DNA of 64,000 nt from Lachnotalea glycerini (GTDB lineage: Bacteria > Bacillota > Clostridia > Lachnospirales > Lachnospiraceae): assembly GCF_003201285.1 (NCBI RefSeq), contig NZ_QICS01000006.1:1-64000 (forward strand). Direction: 5' to 3'. The notes beneath the pieces were generated by a model. That model was given only the letters and a program-made list of their open reading frames with translations, was not told the origin of the DNA and did no database searches. Both the position numbers and the translations under genes were made by a program. Each line of letters opens with the position of its first letter. Position 1 is the first letter of the stretch. Positions 63,408-64,000 of the stretch are shown here, one piece after another.

Positions 63408-64000
63408 ATGGAAAATTATATTATTTTTATATTTGGAACCATTGTCTCATGCCTTGTTAATGGCATTATACTATTTCAATTTATTGAAGAAAGGAATGAA
63501 AGAATATATGACAATAATAAGTTGTATGTATTGATTAAAATGGGATTATGCGTTTTGATTGGCTGCATTAATGTAATCGAAATGCCAATTATAAATATAG
63601 CAAGTTGGATTATATTGTTTAGTGCTGTAAATATAATTTTGTATGAGAATACAAATAGAAAATTGATTTCTCGTCTATTAGAGGTACCAGTATTGATTCT
63701 CATATTGTCAATCTGTGAAACAGTCGGGGTGGTGATACTTGAGTTTATTTTATGGAAATTTAAAATTAATTATTTTCAGTCAATTATGATAGAAAGTGTT
63801 GAAACAACCTTTTCCAAATTATTTGTTCTTATCTTTTATTATTTAGTAATTTCAAGATTATGGAAAGATGAATCAATACGAATGTTTACAAGAACACAAT
63901 TTTGGATAGAGTTCATTATCATTTTATTCAGTGTTGCCAATTTGGCAGTAATTATAACTGTTTTATCAAAATTAACAAATCGAACAGAACATATATTATT
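63408..64000 (+). CDS. Probable sensor kinase of the LytTR regulator (N-terminal membrane part; cut by window edge)
   Basis: The frame is open from the ATG at 63408 (after GGAGAAG) to the window end: 197 codons without a stop. It predicts five or six transmembrane helices (ENYIIFIFGTIVSCLVNGII, VLIKMGLCVLIGCINVI, LLEVPVLILILSICETVGVV, LFVLIFYYLVISRL, FWIEFIIILFSVANLAVII). This is the layout of AgrC/GHKL-type sensor kinases before their kinase domain. The kinase domain itself lies beyond 64000. Confidence 0.75.
   Translation, partial: MENYIIFIFGTIVSCLVNGIILFQFIEERNERIYDNNKLYVLIKMGLCVLIGCINVIEMPIINIASWIILFSAVNIILYENTNRKLISRLLEVPVLILILSICETVGVVILEFILWKFKINYFQSIMIESVETTFSKLFVLIFYYLVISRLWKDESIRMFTRTQFWIEFIIILFSVANLAVIITVLSKLTNRTEHIL

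Overview
The window is low-GC DNA in long co-directional runs, with strong AGGAGG-type ribosome binding sites, a CIRCE-controlled groESL operon, NrdR, IMP dehydrogenase and EF-P, and Clostridia-type regulatory RNAs (ZTP and cobalamin riboswitches). Together these point to a Gram-positive anaerobe of the class Clostridia, most likely Lachnospiraceae. This placement rests on gene content and style; no database search was possible.

Region by region. 1-4100: left-edge fragment of a probable transposase, a small membrane protein, an OGG-type DNA glycosylase, then groES-groEL behind a perfect CIRCE. 4400-6810: three-gene ABC transporter of the COG4586/4587/3694 type. 6860-9850: two membrane proteins of unknown role and guaB, whose leader carries a 12-bp hairpin. 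10145-13124: two tandem paralogous amidases, an unknown protein and an unusual TruA paralogue in which Glu replaces the catalytic Asp. 13289-15340: ZTP riboswitch, a copy of a dispersed repeat, and purH. 15347-18635: GntR/ABC cassette on the minus strand, then nrdR and a second, canonical truA. 18663-24810: a long structured leader RNA followed by a five-gene polyamine operon (arginine decarboxylase, speE, agmatinase, carboxynorspermidine dehydrogenase and decarboxylase). 24827-36450: housekeeping and small-family genes (aroE, EamA permease, YqeG phosphatase, efp, tRNA-Arg, an SH3-repeat protein, an RluF-type synthase, ligA, a DUF1287 gene that looks inserted, and metA).

36450-55700 is accessory DNA. 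It has a G-rich strand-asymmetric gap, unknown genes, and a PadR/flavoprotein/DUF4345 regulon with clear palindromic operators. Two divergently placed pairs of ABC exporter-fold transporters each have their own TetR regulator, and the second pair sits among wreckage of an ECF-type transporter. AraC-family and Old-Yellow-Enzyme-family remnants follow, then an arsenic-type cassette (arsR, DUF318 permease, cysteine-rich thioredoxin-like protein, arsC) with two ATCAA-N6-TTGAT operators, and a membrane-anchored serine hydrolase. 55800-62520: a cobalamin riboswitch, a terminator and another copy of the dispersed repeat lead into a five-gene peptide/nickel-type ABC importer with a LysR gene, which is therefore a candidate cobalt or corrinoid uptake system. 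62656-64000: an AgrA-type LytTR response regulator and the start of its probable sensor kinase, cut by the window edge.

The observations most worth following are (1) an intergenic repeat family with paired-hairpin structure, two copies of which begin right at the U-tract of a riboswitch-linked terminator; (2) the roughly 390-nt structured RNA ahead of the polyamine operon; (3) the B12 riboswitch on a Dpp/Nik-type transporter; (4) the D-to-E TruA paralogue; and (5) the decayed ECF plus ABC-pair locus.
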